This document shows positions 1-9,608 of a DNA stretch of 43,979 nt, in pieces. The notes beneath the pieces are model-generated. The model had not been told where the DNA came from, did no database searches, and was given only the letters and a program-made list of their open reading frames with translations. The stretch comes from Clostridia bacterium. GTDB taxonomy: Bacteria; Bacillota; DSM-521; Neomoorellales; SLTJ01. Both the position numbers and the translations under genes were made by a program. Every line of letters starts with the position of its first letter. The stretch's first letter is position 1. The stretch spans positions 1 through 43,979 of the forward strand of contig SLTJ01000020.1 in the NCBI GenBank assembly GCA_004347685.1, read 5' to 3'.

Positions 1-60
1 TACCGGGCCGGTTCGCTGGAAGAAGCCCGGCGCATCATTGAGGGGGAGCCGGGTGCCTAG
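1..60 (+). CDS. C-terminal tail of an unidentified gene (partial)
   Basis: Frame 1 from the first base reads 19 residues ending in EEARRIIEGEPGA and a TAG stop at 58-60. The charged, helix-like composition looks like the end of a real protein, but the piece is too short to assign a family. It runs on the plus strand, opposite to most of the window, and it borders the decayed toxin-antitoxin patch. It could equally be a chance open stretch at the window edge. Confidence 0.35.
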   Translation, partial: YRAGSLEEARRIIEGEPGA

Positions 61-124
61 CCCGGACCTATCCGGTAGGCGGCCAGCCTTTTATTTGGCC
101 CACTGTTTCAGTAACTCTTCCTGT

Positions 125-425
125 CTACCGGCCTTCACCCTTCAGCTCCTCCCGGTGATGAGTTTTGCTGGCCAGAAGACGGCCATGATCCCACACTGCC
201 CCGGCCAGCCACGGGGGGCAGGCATCGAGGTCAATCAGGTCAGCGCCACGTCAACCTGCTCCACTTGCCCCCACTCCTTCCAAGACCGTAATCCGGCGAT
301 GGCTCCGCGTTCCCTGAGACTGCTACTCTGCTTCCAGGCGATCACATAAGGGGCCAAGTCCGGGGCCACGGCCTTGACCTGCCACTTATGAAGTTGAAAG
401 CGAACGCCCCTGGGCGCAGCAAACG
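125..425 (-). pseudogene. Broken MNT-type nucleotidyltransferase (antitoxin of a HepT/MNT pair)
   Basis: Minus-strand reading downstream of the HepT-like gene gives two in-frame pieces joined by a frameshift near 245. The first contains LRERGAIAGLRSW, then EQVDVALT. The second begins DLIDLDACPPWLAG, continues to WDHGRLLAS and stops at 125-127. Intact minimal nucleotidyltransferases carry a GSxxRG motif followed by an S-D-V-D-[VL]-A motif, then a [DV]LVDL-x-x-[AP]PP block near the C-terminus. Here the GS motif is degraded, the segment between VDVALT and DLIDLD is deleted, and no start codon fits. It lies directly behind the HepT-like gene, as expected for the partner. I infer a dead antitoxin gene. 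Confidence 0.6.
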
Positions 426-429
426 TCCC

Positions 430-891
430 TCACTGGTCGTGATCGGGGAGCGACGCCCGCAGCGCGGCCAGGAAATCCTGTACGTCCGTCTGGAGGTCGC
501 CATAGGCACGGGGCAGCTTGCGCAGTAATTGCTCCAGCCGCCAGGTATCCAGATTAAAACCATAGACGTTGCGGAAAACATGCCGGAAGGCCCGGTGTTC
601 GTCGAGTTCGGCCGCGGTTTCCTTGCGCAAGACAGGCGGCCGTCCCTCCGGAATGGCCAGGGTCATCTGACGCGGCAATTCCTGGTGCCAGGAGGGGCCC
701 GGGGGCAGCTGTTCGTCCAAATCCCGGGCGACCAATTCGAATATGTTCTCGGCGGCTACGTAAATATCGTGGAGCACGGAAGCGAGGGCCCGCAGGGTGA
801 AGGTATCGTCCTCCGGCAGAACGAGGACGGGAGCCTTTTTCCTCCTACCCTCGGGCCACCAGTAGCCCCGCCGCGCCAGTTCTTCCTTCAA
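430..891 (-). CDS. HepT-like ribonuclease toxin domain protein
   Basis: The 153-residue protein is all-helical in character. It has the block typical of the longer HepT-like (HEPN) proteins: LHDIYVAAENIFE near residues 39-51, then a FRHVFRNVYGF block near 101-111 and a final DLQxDVxDFL-like helix. HEPN toxins cut or modify RNA and are neutralised by an MNT nucleotidyltransferase. In the classical RX4HXY motif the His position here is Asn (R-H-V-F-R-N-V-Y); Asn may be normal in this subfamily, so loss of activity is only a possibility. The start is uncertain. The TTG at 889-891 lacks a good ribosome site, and the frame stays open with coiled-coil-like residues (IAHIEEELGNLARLK) up to about 1020. 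Its partner gene at 125-425 is broken. Confidence 0.6.
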   Translation of the reverse strand: MKEELARRGYWWPEGRRKKAPVLVLPEDDTFTLRALASVLHDIYVAAENIFELVARDLDEQLPPGPSWHQELPRQMTLAIPEGRPPVLRKETAAELDEHRAFRHVFRNVYGFNLDTWRLEQLLRKLPRAYGDLQTDVQDFLAALRASLPDHDQ

Positions 892-1000
892 CCGGGCCAG
901 GTTACCCAGTTCTTCCTCAATATGAGCTATTGTTACCAGCAGTTCCTTGCGGGAAGTTACGCGAGGCCGCTGACAGGGGCTGTGATAGGCGGTGGCCTGA

Positions 1001-1563
1001 GTAGTTACATTATCTCCACTTTACTACGCGCTTTACAGATTGGAAGCCAAACGCGGGGACCTGTTAAAGCGCCAGGAAGACCTCCAAACCAAGCTGGCCG
1101 GCCTCCAGGAAAAGGTGAAAGAAGCTATCCTGAGCGACCGCGACCCTACCGACATTTATCAGAAATCGCCAAGGTGCAGGATGAGTTGCGGGCCCTATCT
1201 CAATCCCTGACGGTGATCCAGGAGGCCCAAGCAGAGGCGAACCTGACCACCTGCGCCGGAAGCTCGAGGAAATCGAGGTACAGAAACAAGCGCTGAGTAG
1301 GCCGTTGGAGCCGGCGCAGCGGGCCTACGAGGCGGCTAACGGGAGTCGAGAAGCAAGAGGTGGCATACTTCACGGCCCGGACAAAGGTAGAAGAAGCGGC
1401 CCGGCGGCTGTTGGCCGAGGAAATGCGGCCGCGGTCCCGGCTGGATACCCTGGAATATATCGCCCGCGGTGGGGACGGCCTGGCACCCCCCGCAGGGGTG
1501 CATGTCACCAGGGTAAGAAGCCCCAAGGACCATAGCCACCTCTTTGCCCCCCGGGGTAGTCTG
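1001..1563 (+). pseudogene. Frameshifted coiled-coil protein remnant
   Basis: Coding-like sequence on the plus strand changes frame at least three times. It starts in frame 2 (GDLLKRQEDLQTKLAGLQEK, from about 1040). It moves to frame 1 at about 1165 (AKVQDELRALSQSLTVIQEA), to frame 3 at 1248 (HLRRKLEEIEVQKQAL) and back to frame 1 at about 1350 (KVEEAARRLLAEEMRPRSRL, then DTLEYIARGGDG). Each piece is strongly heptad-like and rich in E, K, Q, L and R, and the pieces join without loss, as expected for one gene hit by indels. I do not recognise the family. It fills the gap between the HepT-like gene and hicB. Confidence 0.5.
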
Positions 1564-1564
1564 C

Positions 1565-1798
1565 TCATAACCCTACTTGAACCTGTACTTCAGTTACATC
1601 AACGTCATTCGCAGGCAACGGCAACCCTTCTGCCTGAATTGCTTCCAAATAGCCTTCTATGGCCTCCTGTATCCGCTCCAATGCTTGGTCCCTGGTAGCT
1701 CCCTGGCTAACGCAACCGGGTAATGCGGGGACAGTGGCTACATATACCTGTTCACTACTATCCCATTCCAAAATGACCCGGAACCCCTTAGTAGCCAC
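1565..1798 (-). CDS. HicB-like antitoxin, orphan
   Basis: The 77-residue protein has the compact HicB / UPF0150 fold signature: an early strand FRVILEWDSSEQVYVATVP, the LPGCVSQGxT turn near residues 26-34, a helix DQALERIQEAIEGYLEAI and a final strand. HicB proteins neutralise the HicA mRNA interferase. No HicA-like reading is seen on either side, and no C-terminal ribbon-helix-helix or helix-turn-helix domain follows, so it belongs to the short, often solitary class. The GTG start at 1796-1798 is supported by AAAGGAGGG just upstream. A palindrome at 1812-1828 abuts the ribosome site. Confidence 0.8.
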   Translation of the reverse strand: MATKGFRVILEWDSSEQVYVATVPALPGCVSQGATRDQALERIQEAIEGYLEAIQAEGLPLPANDVDVTEVQVQVGL

Positions 1799-1811
1799 AA
1801 TATCCCTCCTT

Positions 1812-1828
1812 TGAAAATACCATTTTCA
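1812..1828. promoter_or_regulatory. Palindrome in front of the hicB-like gene
   Basis: TGAAAAT-ACC-ATTTTCA forms a perfect 7-bp inverted repeat that ends immediately before the ribosome binding site of the hicB-like gene. A second perfect inverted repeat, GCCGCTA-TTT-TAGCGGC, lies at 1840-1856. Either could be an operator or a leader hairpin. Neither is followed by a T-run, so they are not intrinsic terminators. Confidence 0.35.
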
Positions 1829-2017
1829 TCCTTCGCGGTGCCGCTATTTTAGCGGCATGAAGGGCTCCTCCATTAAAAAAATAATAATGACCATCAACGG
1901 CAGTCCTCCTGGCGGTTATTTTTTATCCTGCACCAGGGCGGGGAGCCCGTTGTAGTAAGGTTGTAGTAAACGCTCTTGTTGTAGTAAACCCCCGAACCCT
2001 GAAACCCTTGTCGTTCT

Positions 2018-2093
<76 letters not shown>

Positions 2094-2142
2094 GCTTTGT
2101 TTTGTCAACACCGGGAGCCGCTGATGGCTCCCAGCGAGGTTT

Positions 2143-2171
2143 ATTCTAACACAATCATGCGGGTTTGACAA
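2143..2171 (-). promoter_or_regulatory. SigA-type promoter for tRNA-Lys
   Basis: On the minus strand TTGTCA and TAGAAT are separated by exactly 17 nt and point at the tRNA-Lys gene about 50 nt downstream. Five of six bases match the consensus in each box. The transcript would begin with a short leader containing a GGGAGCC/GGCTCCC hairpin before the mature tRNA 5' end. Confidence 0.7.
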
Positions 2172-2378
2172 GACCTTTGACGCGAGACATGCAGGGGGCA
2201 ACGCAGCCATTTCTTCGGGATCCCAGGAACCAGTTGATGTTCCTGATCTGCCGCTTCAAGGTTTCCCGCTCAACCTCCTCCTCGCGGCCGAAGTTGTAGT
2301 ACACCCAAAGAAGCCTTTTCTATTTACCGGCCTCGCTTTGCCCGGTCCCTGGAACTTCTTCCCTGAGCCAGGATCTGC

Positions 2379-3323
2379 CTACCCTGGAGATCGGGCGGAC
2401 TTGCAAAAACCACGGCTGTCGGCTGCAAGAGGGCTCTCTACGGGACCAGGGTAGCCGAAGCGGAAGCAGCCCCGCGTGTCAATGCCACCGATGCCGCTGG
2501 AGCCGGTGATGGTGTCGCGCACCACGTCCTGGACGGAAACAGTCTGATCAATGGGGGTAAAGGCGATCCTTTCGGCCAGTATGATGGGATCATAAACGTG
2601 GATTAGGACTCTTTTGGGAGCACTGGCGAAATTGGCTCCGGCCTGCAGGATAGCTTCATAATAGGACTGACATGCCCCGGCAAAAATTATCAGATTATCC
2701 CGGTCCGGCTCATAGGTGCGGGCTGCTTCTACAGCAGCTATGAAAGCCTGCGAATTGCGGTAGCTTTTCAAGTCGGTCATATCACTCCAGCCCTTCACGA
2801 CGGCGTCGTGGCCGGTAAGGATCAGAATTCCGGGTCGGTGGCAGCGAAGCAATGCCACCACCTTGTTTACCTGCTCCTTTTCCGGCACCCAGTAAGCATA
2901 GGCATTCAACCCCAGTTGTTTATACATTTCCTCGCTTTTTTTCTCGTACTCACGGTCTCCGTCCAGGTGCAAGATGGTCGGGGGAAGTTGAAATAATTCC
3001 CCTTCCACGCCGGCCTCATCTTCCGATCTGTCGCTGGATCTTTTTCCGGCGGTATATCTTTCTATTGCCAACTGGCGCTGCAATTGTACGCGGCTCAAGC
3101 TACGCTTCAACGCGCTGACGGTTTGATGGCGGTGCTGCAGGAGTTCATAACCGCTCTTTACCTGCAGATCTTCTAAAGGAGAATCGGCCAGCAACCTGAC
3201 ATCAATCCCCTTGAGGATAACTATGGTCTGCCCTTTATCATTGGTGATATCCTGCACCTTGAATAGAACGTCCTGGCCGTAAGAAATTCTGGCCACTATA
3301 TCCCCTACCTTTATCGGCTGCAT
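2379..3323 (-). CDS. yabG: Sporulation-specific protease YabG
   Basis: YabG is a mother-cell cysteine protease that trims spore coat and cortex proteins late in sporulation. The 314-residue product opens with the family's small barrel-like start (VGDIVARISYGQDVLFKVxDI). It has the two conserved catalytic blocks: LTGHDAVVKGW with His172, and FAGACQSYYEAI with Cys218, matching the His/Cys pair described for clostridial YabG. The end IGGIDTRGCFRFGYP is also typical; the following 20 or so residues are an extra tail. ATG start at 3323 with GAGGGGTGATA upstream. It stands alone, divergent from the SleB-like gene. Confidence 0.93.
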   Translation of the reverse strand: MQPIKVGDIVARISYGQDVLFKVQDITNDKGQTIVILKGIDVRLLADSPLEDLQVKSGYELLQHRHQTVSALKRSLSRVQLQRQLAIERYTAGKRSSDRSEDEAGVEGELFQLPPTILHLDGDREYEKKSEEMYKQLGLNAYAYWVPEKEQVNKVVALLRCHRPGILILTGHDAVVKGWSDMTDLKSYRNSQAFIAAVEAARTYEPDRDNLIIFAGACQSYYEAILQAGANFASAPKRVLIHVYDPIILAERIAFTPIDQTVSVQDVVRDTITGSSGIGGIDTRGCFRFGYPGPVESPLAADSRGFCKSARSPG

Positions 3324-3410
3324 ATTATCACCCCTCTATTTATGGGTATGCAGCCACGGTGAAATGGTGCGGGGGGGGAAGTCCTGCCTGGATAACCAGG
3401 TATCTACTAT

Positions 3411-3438
3411 TTCCAGATAAAGCACTTTCGGATATAAT
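3411..3438 (+). promoter_or_regulatory. Possible promoter of the LysM/SleB-like gene
   Basis: TATAAT at 3433-3438 is a perfect -10 box. TTCCAG lies 16 nt upstream at 3411-3416 as a weak -35. The element points at the hydrolase gene whose ATG is at 3550. Forespore sigma factors usually drive sleB genes, and no clear sigma-G boxes are visible, so this assignment is tentative. Confidence 0.35.
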
Positions 3439-3549
3439 TCATCCATCCAACCAGCAACGTTATCACAAGTTGGTGCTGGTGACGGACAGTTGTCTTATGG
3501 GCCAGCGCTAAGCAGTTACACTGCGGGAAAATTAACAAGGAGGACGGTT

Positions 3550-4302
3550 ATGCGCAGCTTCGTGGTCGCTATGGCAGTATTGGTCGGGTTTTTGGTCCTT
3601 GCCACTCAGGCGTGGGCCGGCTTTACCTATACGGTACGCCCTGGAGATACCCTGTATGAGATCGGCCAGCGCTACGACGTCTCGGTAGCTTCTCTGCAGC
3701 AGTCCAATGGTCTATGGGGGACAAATATCCGGCCGGGACTTTCTTTGTGGGTACCTACCCGTCAGCCTACATATACCGTCCAGCCCGGTGACACCCTGTA
3801 CAGCATCAGCCGCAAGTGGGGGGTGGGCCTGGCGCAGCTACAGCAGGTTAACGGAATTTACGGTTCTTCTATCCGTCCGGGACAGGTGCTGGTAATCCCA
3901 ACCACCAGCCGGCCAACGGCGGCCTCCCGGGGCGGTACCGTGCGGGCGAGCCGGGATGACATCATGCTCCTGGCCCGCCTGGTGTACTCCGAAGCCAGGG
4001 GAGAAGCCTATGTTGGACAGGTGGCCGTGGCGGCCGTGGTGCTGAACCGGGTAAGGGATCCCCGCTTCCCTAATACCATTGCCGGAGTAATTTTCCAGCC
4101 AGGAGCCTTTACCGCCGTCGCAGACGGGCAGTTCTGGCTCACTCCCAACCCGACGGCCATCCAGGCGGCTGAAGACGCCCTGGCCGGGTGGGACCCCACT
4201 GGGGGCGCCTTGTACTACTGGAATCCGGACCGGAGCACGAACGGGTGGATCTGGTCCCGACCGGTTATTGCCGCGTACGGCCGGCACCTCTTTGCCGCGT
4301 AA
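3550..4302 (+). CDS. LysM-SleB/CwlJ-type cell-wall hydrolase
   Basis: The protein has a signal peptide (residues 1 to about 23, ending AWAG). Two LysM peptidoglycan-binding repeats follow, each starting YTV[RQ]PGDTLY and ending in a P-T motif (about 26-70 and 75-118). A C-terminal Hydrolase_2 domain (about 135-250) contains LLARLVYSEARGEAYVGQ with its catalytic-type Glu, then VAAVVLNRVRDPRFP and ALYYWNP. This is the build of SleB-type spore cortex-lytic transglycosylases. The ATG at 3550 is chosen because AAGGAGG lies 6 nt before it and the signal peptide starts there. The frame also stays open upstream without a better site. It is one of the very few plus-strand genes here. Confidence 0.92.
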   Translation: MRSFVVAMAVLVGFLVLATQAWAGFTYTVRPGDTLYEIGQRYDVSVASLQQSNGLWGTNIRPGLSLWVPTRQPTYTVQPGDTLYSISRKWGVGLAQLQQVNGIYGSSIRPGQVLVIPTTSRPTAASRGGTVRASRDDIMLLARLVYSEARGEAYVGQVAVAAVVLNRVRDPRFPNTIAGVIFQPGAFTAVADGQFWLTPNPTAIQAAEDALAGWDPTGGALYYWNPDRSTNGWIWSRPVIAAYGRHLFAA

Positions 4303-4328
4303 AAAACCGCGGAGGTATCCCCCCGCGG
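4301..4328 (-). terminator. Intrinsic terminator downstream of murA
   Basis: On the minus strand a GC-rich hairpin is followed directly by TTTTTT (4301-4306 read in reverse). The arms are 4320-4328 and 4307-4315, with CCGCGG in each and a 4-nt loop. It lies about 150 nt past the murA stop and overlaps the stop codon of the convergent hydrolase gene, so the T-run doubles as part of that gene's end. Confidence 0.8.
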
Positions 4329-4481
4329 CCGGCAGCGGGCCTGGGCCGCAGCGACTGAACATCCGGCTGTTTCCGTCGTGCGGCCCAGACCAGTTTCTGG
4401 GTCCTCCGGGAAGTTCGCGCCAGCTACGCCCGACCAACCCGGCCATGGTTGACGCTCCCCGAAATCCCCGTAGGTAATGGC

Positions 4482-5765
4482 CTAAAGGTCGTCTTCACGC
4501 CAGATGCTGGCGCCCAGGCCTGCCAGTTTCCCTACCAGATCCTCGTAACCCCGGTCAATATGATGAATACAGCCTATTTCTGTCTGCCCGTGGGCCGCCA
4601 GGCCGGCTAAGACCATGGCCGCCCCGGCCCGCAAGTCCCCGGCCTTAACCTGGGCTCCCTGGAGTTTCCGCACTCCGCGTACAACCGCCGTGCGCCCTTC
4701 TACCCGCAGGTTCGCCCCCATGCGCTTGAGCTCGTCCAGATAGGCAAACCGGCTTTCAAAAACCGTTTCCGTGATCACGCTTGTCCCCCGGGCCAGGGAG
4801 AGAAGGACCGCAAACTGAGGCTGCATATCGGTAGGAAAGCCCGGGTAAGGGAGGGTCTTAATATCGCAGGCCGCCAGGTGGCCGTTGCCGCGCACGCGGA
4901 TCGCGGCTGGGGCTTCTTCCACGTGTACCCCCACTTCCCGCAATTTGGCCGTGACTGCGGCCATGTGCTCTGGGATAACATTTTCCACCCTGACCTCTCC
5001 TCCGGTCAGGGCGGCCGCGACCATGAAGGTGCCGGCCTCGATCCGGTCGGGAATAACGGTGTGGGCCGCCGGGTGTAAACTCTCGACCCCTTCTATCCGT
5101 ATCACCCGGGTCCCCATGCCGGTCACCCGCGCCCCCATGACGTTGAGGAAATTGCCCAGGTCAACTATTTCCGGTTCACTGGCGGCGTTATCAATGGTAG
5201 TGACCCCGCGGGCCAGAACGGCCGCCATCATGATGTTTTCAGTTGCCCCCACGCTGGGGAAATCCAAGTAGATGCTGGTGCCCTGGAGCCGGTCGGCCCT
5301 GGCCTCCACCCATCCGTGTTCGATCTGCACCTGGGCCCCCATGGCTGCCAGGCCTTTGAGGTGCAACTCTACCGGCCGGCTCCCAATGGCGCACCCCCCC
5401 GGGAGGGCGATGCGCACGTATTTTTCCCGGGCCAGCAGCGGCCCGGCTACCAAAAAAGAGGCCCGCAACCGGCGCACATATTCGTACGGCGCCTCCAAGC
5501 TCTCCAGTTCCCGGCAGTCAAGAAGCAGGCAGCGTTCCGAAACCAGCCGGGTGCACCTCACTCCCAGGCCGGCCAACAAACGGCAAAAGGTGTTGACATC
5601 GGCCAGCCAGGGCAGCCCACAAATCATAGACTCGCCTGCGGCCAGCAGGCTGGCGGCCATGATGGGCAGCACCGCATTTTTTGCCCCGCTCACTTTTACC
5701 GATCCCCGCAGGGGGGAGCCCCCCTGCACCACTATCCTGCCCATCCAGCCCTCTCCCACGGTCAT
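4482..5765 (-). CDS. murA: UDP-N-acetylglucosamine 1-carboxyvinyltransferase
   Basis: MurA catalyses the first committed step of peptidoglycan synthesis, adding enolpyruvate from PEP to UDP-GlcNAc in the cytoplasm. The 427-residue product shows the substrate Lys-Asn pair in [10 protein letters not shown] (Lys29, Asn30). The catalytic loop [15 protein letters not shown] contains Cys125, the residue alkylated by fosfomycin, so sensitivity is expected. [12 protein letters not shown] and the [14 protein letters not shown] block are also present. An alternative start is Met8, which gives the more usual family N-terminus. It follows ywmB, as in Bacillus (atpC-...-ywmB-murA), and a terminator lies downstream. 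Confidence 0.97.
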   Translation of the reverse strand: MTVGEGWMGRIVVQGGSPLRGSVKVSGAKNAVLPIMAASLLAAGESMICGLPWLADVNTFCRLLAGLGVRCTRLVSERCLLLDCRELESLEAPYEYVRRLRASFLVAGPLLAREKYVRIALPGGCAIGSRPVELHLKGLAAMGAQVQIEHGWVEARADRLQGTSIYLDFPSVGATENIMMAAVLARGVTTIDNAASEPEIVDLGNFLNVMGARVTGMGTRVIRIEGVESLHPAAHTVIPDRIEAGTFMVAAALTGGEVRVENVIPEHMAAVTAKLREVGVHVEEAPAAIRVRGNGHLAACDIKTLPYPGFPTDMQPQFAVLLSLARGTSVITETVFESRFAYLDELKRMGANLRVEGRTAVVRGVRKLQGAQVKAGDLRAGAAMVLAGLAAHGQTEIGCIHHIDRGYEDLVGKLAGLGASIWREDDL

Positions 5766-5860
5766 AATCGGCAGTTAACCTGCTGCCATTGTGAGGACAT
5801 ATGCCTATTACCTAAACGCGTAGCTTTTCGCCATGCTTCCCCATTTTCCTGCCCGGCCGG

Positions 5861-6616
5861 TCAGTATTCTCCATCCAAAAGAGGAATGCCGAGGTAAAGA
5901 TAGGTCAGGTGGTCATAGGAGTGGTAACGTAGGCCTACGTTAAGGTTGATCTGTCGGCCGGCTACGTCAACGGCCGGCTGTAACTTGTGCGTATAGGCGC
6001 TCACGCTGTACAGTTCTTCCTCGGCCACCCCTTCCACCGTGACCGCCCCGTAAACCCCCATGACGGCCGCGACAACTTTCCTCTGTTCCGCGTGGGAAAG
6101 CTTCCCGGGCAGGGTGGCGGTGTACTGCCAGCGTAATTCCGGCACCACGCCGGCCTGGCGCAGGGCCGCTGCCAGCCGGTCCGGCCAGGGGGAGAGGAAA
6201 GGCCCGGGAGTGCGCACGCTGCTAAAGATAGAAAATTTACCGTCCGCCCCTGGCTGGCTCTGCACCAGTGTATAGGTGGAAACCCCACCTGGGGCCGCCC
6301 CCGTCAGGCTCACGCTGTACAGGTCGGGGTACTCCTCCCACCTAAATTCCCCCGCTGTGGCTCCCAGATCCTCAGTTAGTCTCCGCGCCAAGGTTTCCAG
6401 TTCCCGCGGTTCGCCAGGCATACCCGCTTTCCCTGGGCCCCAGCCCTGTATCTCTGCTCCGACAGGCTCGGCCTGTATGGCTTGAAAGGACGCCTTGGCC
6501 AGCGCGTCGCTGTCAGCCCTTTCGTCTCCTACAGGCTTAACCTGGCCGGAAGCTAAAGCCAGGGTGGCCATCCCTACCACGACAACAAGCCGGATCCTCT
6601 TGGTAATAACAGCCAT
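5861..6616 (-). CDS. YwmB-family secreted protein
   Basis: The 251-residue protein begins with a basic stretch and a hydrophobic segment (residues about 9-24), so it is probably exported or anchored. The rest matches the YwmB family in length and position. It has an alternating strand/helix build with PGKLSHAEQRKVVAAVM in the middle and a terminal NLNVGLRYHSYDHLTYLYLGIPLLxGEY-type block, where family members end. The function is unknown. The usual place of ywmB between atpC and murA is kept here. The ATG at 6616 has AAGGAGAG only 2 nt away, so translation may start inefficiently or slightly downstream. Confidence 0.8.
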   Translation of the reverse strand: MAVITKRIRLVVVVGMATLALASGQVKPVGDERADSDALAKASFQAIQAEPVGAEIQGWGPGKAGMPGEPRELETLARRLTEDLGATAGEFRWEEYPDLYSVSLTGAAPGGVSTYTLVQSQPGADGKFSIFSSVRTPGPFLSPWPDRLAAALRQAGVVPELRWQYTATLPGKLSHAEQRKVVAAVMGVYGAVTVEGVAEEELYSVSAYTHKLQPAVDVAGRQINLNVGLRYHSYDHLTYLYLGIPLLDGEY

Positions 6617-6676
6617 CTCTCCTTAGGATAAGTGACTCTACAGCTATTATTACCAGATAGTGGATGTGGTATGAGG

Positions 6677-6710
6677 CAAAATAAAAGCCCTGTATTGCAT
6701 GATACAGGGC
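6677..6710 (-). terminator. Intrinsic terminator of the ATP synthase operon
   Basis: GCCCTGTAT (6687-6695) pairs perfectly with ATACAGGGC (6702-6710) around a 6-nt loop. On the minus strand the hairpin is followed by TTTTATTTTG. It sits about 40 nt after the atpC stop and separates the atp operon from ywmB-murA. Confidence 0.9.
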
Positions 6711-6749
6711 CACAAGGTCCGATATTTCTGCTGTACGAGCTTCTAACTT

Positions 6750-7160
6750 CTATCCCCGCCCGGCCGCCTTCAGCCGCGCCAGGGCGCGCTGTAGGGCCAG
6801 TTCCGCCCGGGCCACATCCAACTCCTTGCCTCTATCCCGCAGGCGCCTTACGGCCCGCTCCCTGGCCCGCTCGGCCCTAGTCACATCAATCTCCTCGGCC
6901 GTCTCGGCCGTATCGGCCAAGACCACCACCCGGTTGCTCGCCACTTCCATAAACCCGCCGCTTACTGCCAAACTGCGCATCTGCCCCTCGCGGCGGTAGC
7001 GGATTACTCCTGCCTTCAAGGCTGCCAGGAGGGGGGCATGGCCGGGCAGCACGCCCAGGTAGCCTAGTTCCGCCGGCACTACCACTGCCTCGGCTTCGGT
7101 TTGCATCAGTACCCTTTCGGGGGTAACGATCTTAAGCTCTAACCCTTTGCCCTGGCTCAT
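6750..7160 (-). CDS. atpC: F1 ATP synthase subunit epsilon
   Basis: The 136-residue protein has the N-terminal beta-sandwich (LKIVTPERVLMQTEAEAVVVPAE, then GYLGVLPGHAPLLAALKAG). A C-terminal two-helix arm (about 88-136, rich in A, R, E and L) can inhibit ATP hydrolysis in many bacteria. It is the last gene of the atp operon. It is separated from atpD by an unusually long 135-nt gap holding a perfect hairpin (7207-7229), and is followed by a terminator. Confidence 0.97.
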   Translation of the reverse strand: MSQGKGLELKIVTPERVLMQTEAEAVVVPAELGYLGVLPGHAPLLAALKAGVIRYRREGQMRSLAVSGGFMEVASNRVVVLADTAETAEEIDVTRAERARERAVRRLRDRGKELDVARAELALQRALARLKAAGRG

Positions 7161-7206
7161 AAGGCTTCACCTCCCGAAGAAGCAGAGGTTGGAACTCGGA
7201 ACTTGG

Positions 7207-7229
7207 GGGAACTTGCTTCGCAAGTTCCC
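7207..7229. repeat. 10-bp perfect inverted repeat between atpD and atpC
   Basis: GGGAACTTGC-TTC-GCAAGTTCCC forms a 10-bp hairpin with a 3-nt loop inside the 135-nt atpD-atpC gap. No T-run follows on the minus strand, so it is not a classical terminator. It may mark mRNA processing or partial attenuation that sets the epsilon level. Confidence 0.6.
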
Positions 7230-7295
7230 GGTTGATCACCCTTGCAGTCACGTCTGGCACCTGCTTCCTCCTTGCTTGCTGGCACCGCACTTACC

Positions 7296-8738
<1,443 letters not shown>

Positions 8739-9599
8739 CTAACGGGCCAGGGCCTCGACCCCGCCCACGATCTCGGTGATTTCTTTGGTGATGGCCGCCT
8801 GCCTGGCCTTGTTATAGGTGAGGGTCAGGGTTTCGATCATCTCGCCGGCGTTCTTGGTTGCGGATTCCATGGCCACCATCCGCGCGGCATGCTCGCTGGC
8901 TTTGGCGTCCAGCAGAACCTGGTAGACCAGGGTTTCTACATACCGGGGCAGCAGCACGGCCAGCAGGTCTCGGGGCGCCGGTTCGTAAAGATAGTCTGCC
9001 TCGCCGGTTTTTTCCTGTACCTGGCCGATGGGGAGAAACTGGATTACCTGGGGCCGCTGCCGGCCCGGGGAAAAAAACTGGGTATAGGCGATATTGATGC
9101 TGTCTACGGCCCCACTGGTGTATAGATCTACCAGTTCCCGGGCTAGTTCCCGGGCCTGGATGAAGTTGGGATCATCCCCGATGTCCAGGTACTGGCGGAA
9201 AATGGCATGCCCCCGGCGGCGGTAGTAGTCCCACCCTTTACGGCCTACTACTACGAGCTGGGGCTGGTGACCGGCTGGCTGCGCGGTCAGGAATTGTTGG
9301 CCGGCGCGGATTACATTGGCGCTATATCCGCCGCAGAGGCCACGGTCGGCGGTGAGCACCACCAGCCCGACCCGCCGCACTTCCCGGCTGGCTAGTAAGG
9401 GGTGCGCGATTTCGCCGCCGGCGCTGGCCACTACCCGCTCTAGGACCTGGCGCAGGGTTTCGCTATATGGCCGGGCGGCCAGCACTCGTTCTTGCGTTTT
9501 GCGCAGCTTGGCCGCAGCTACCATCTGCATGGCTCTGGTGATTTGCCGGGTGTTTTCTATTGAGCGGATGCGCCGGCGGATGTCCCGCATGGTTGCCAT
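8739..9599 (-). CDS. atpG: F1 ATP synthase subunit gamma
   Basis: This is the central rotor shaft. Its 286 residues are typical for the family. The N-terminal helix (MRDIRRRIRSIENTRQITRAM), the conserved TADRGLCGGYSANVIR block and the C-terminal helix (MESATKNAGEMI, then LTLTYNKARQAAITKEITEIVGG) are all present. It lies between atpA (9 nt gap) and atpD in the standard order. Confidence 0.98.
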   Translation of the reverse strand: MATMRDIRRRIRSIENTRQITRAMQMVAAAKLRKTQERVLAARPYSETLRQVLERVVASAGGEIAHPLLASREVRRVGLVVLTADRGLCGGYSANVIRAGQQFLTAQPAGHQPQLVVVGRKGWDYYRRRGHAIFRQYLDIGDDPNFIQARELARELVDLYTSGAVDSINIAYTQFFSPGRQRPQVIQFLPIGQVQEKTGEADYLYEPAPRDLLAVLLPRYVETLVYQVLLDAKASEHAARMVAMESATKNAGEMIETLTLTYNKARQAAITKEITEIVGGVEALAR

Positions 9600-9608
9600 C
9601 GGACGTCA

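Noticed and set aside
529-1296. Plus-strand open frame of 255 codons across the HepT-like gene
   Set aside because: Its first half is antisense to the HepT-like gene. Only its last part carries coding character, and that belongs to the frameshifted pseudogene.
1940-2000. Possible CRISPR-like array from three GTTGTAGTAA copies
   Set aside because: The copies are about 10 nt long with irregular spacing of 1-14 nt, so they are a short local repeat and not a CRISPR array.
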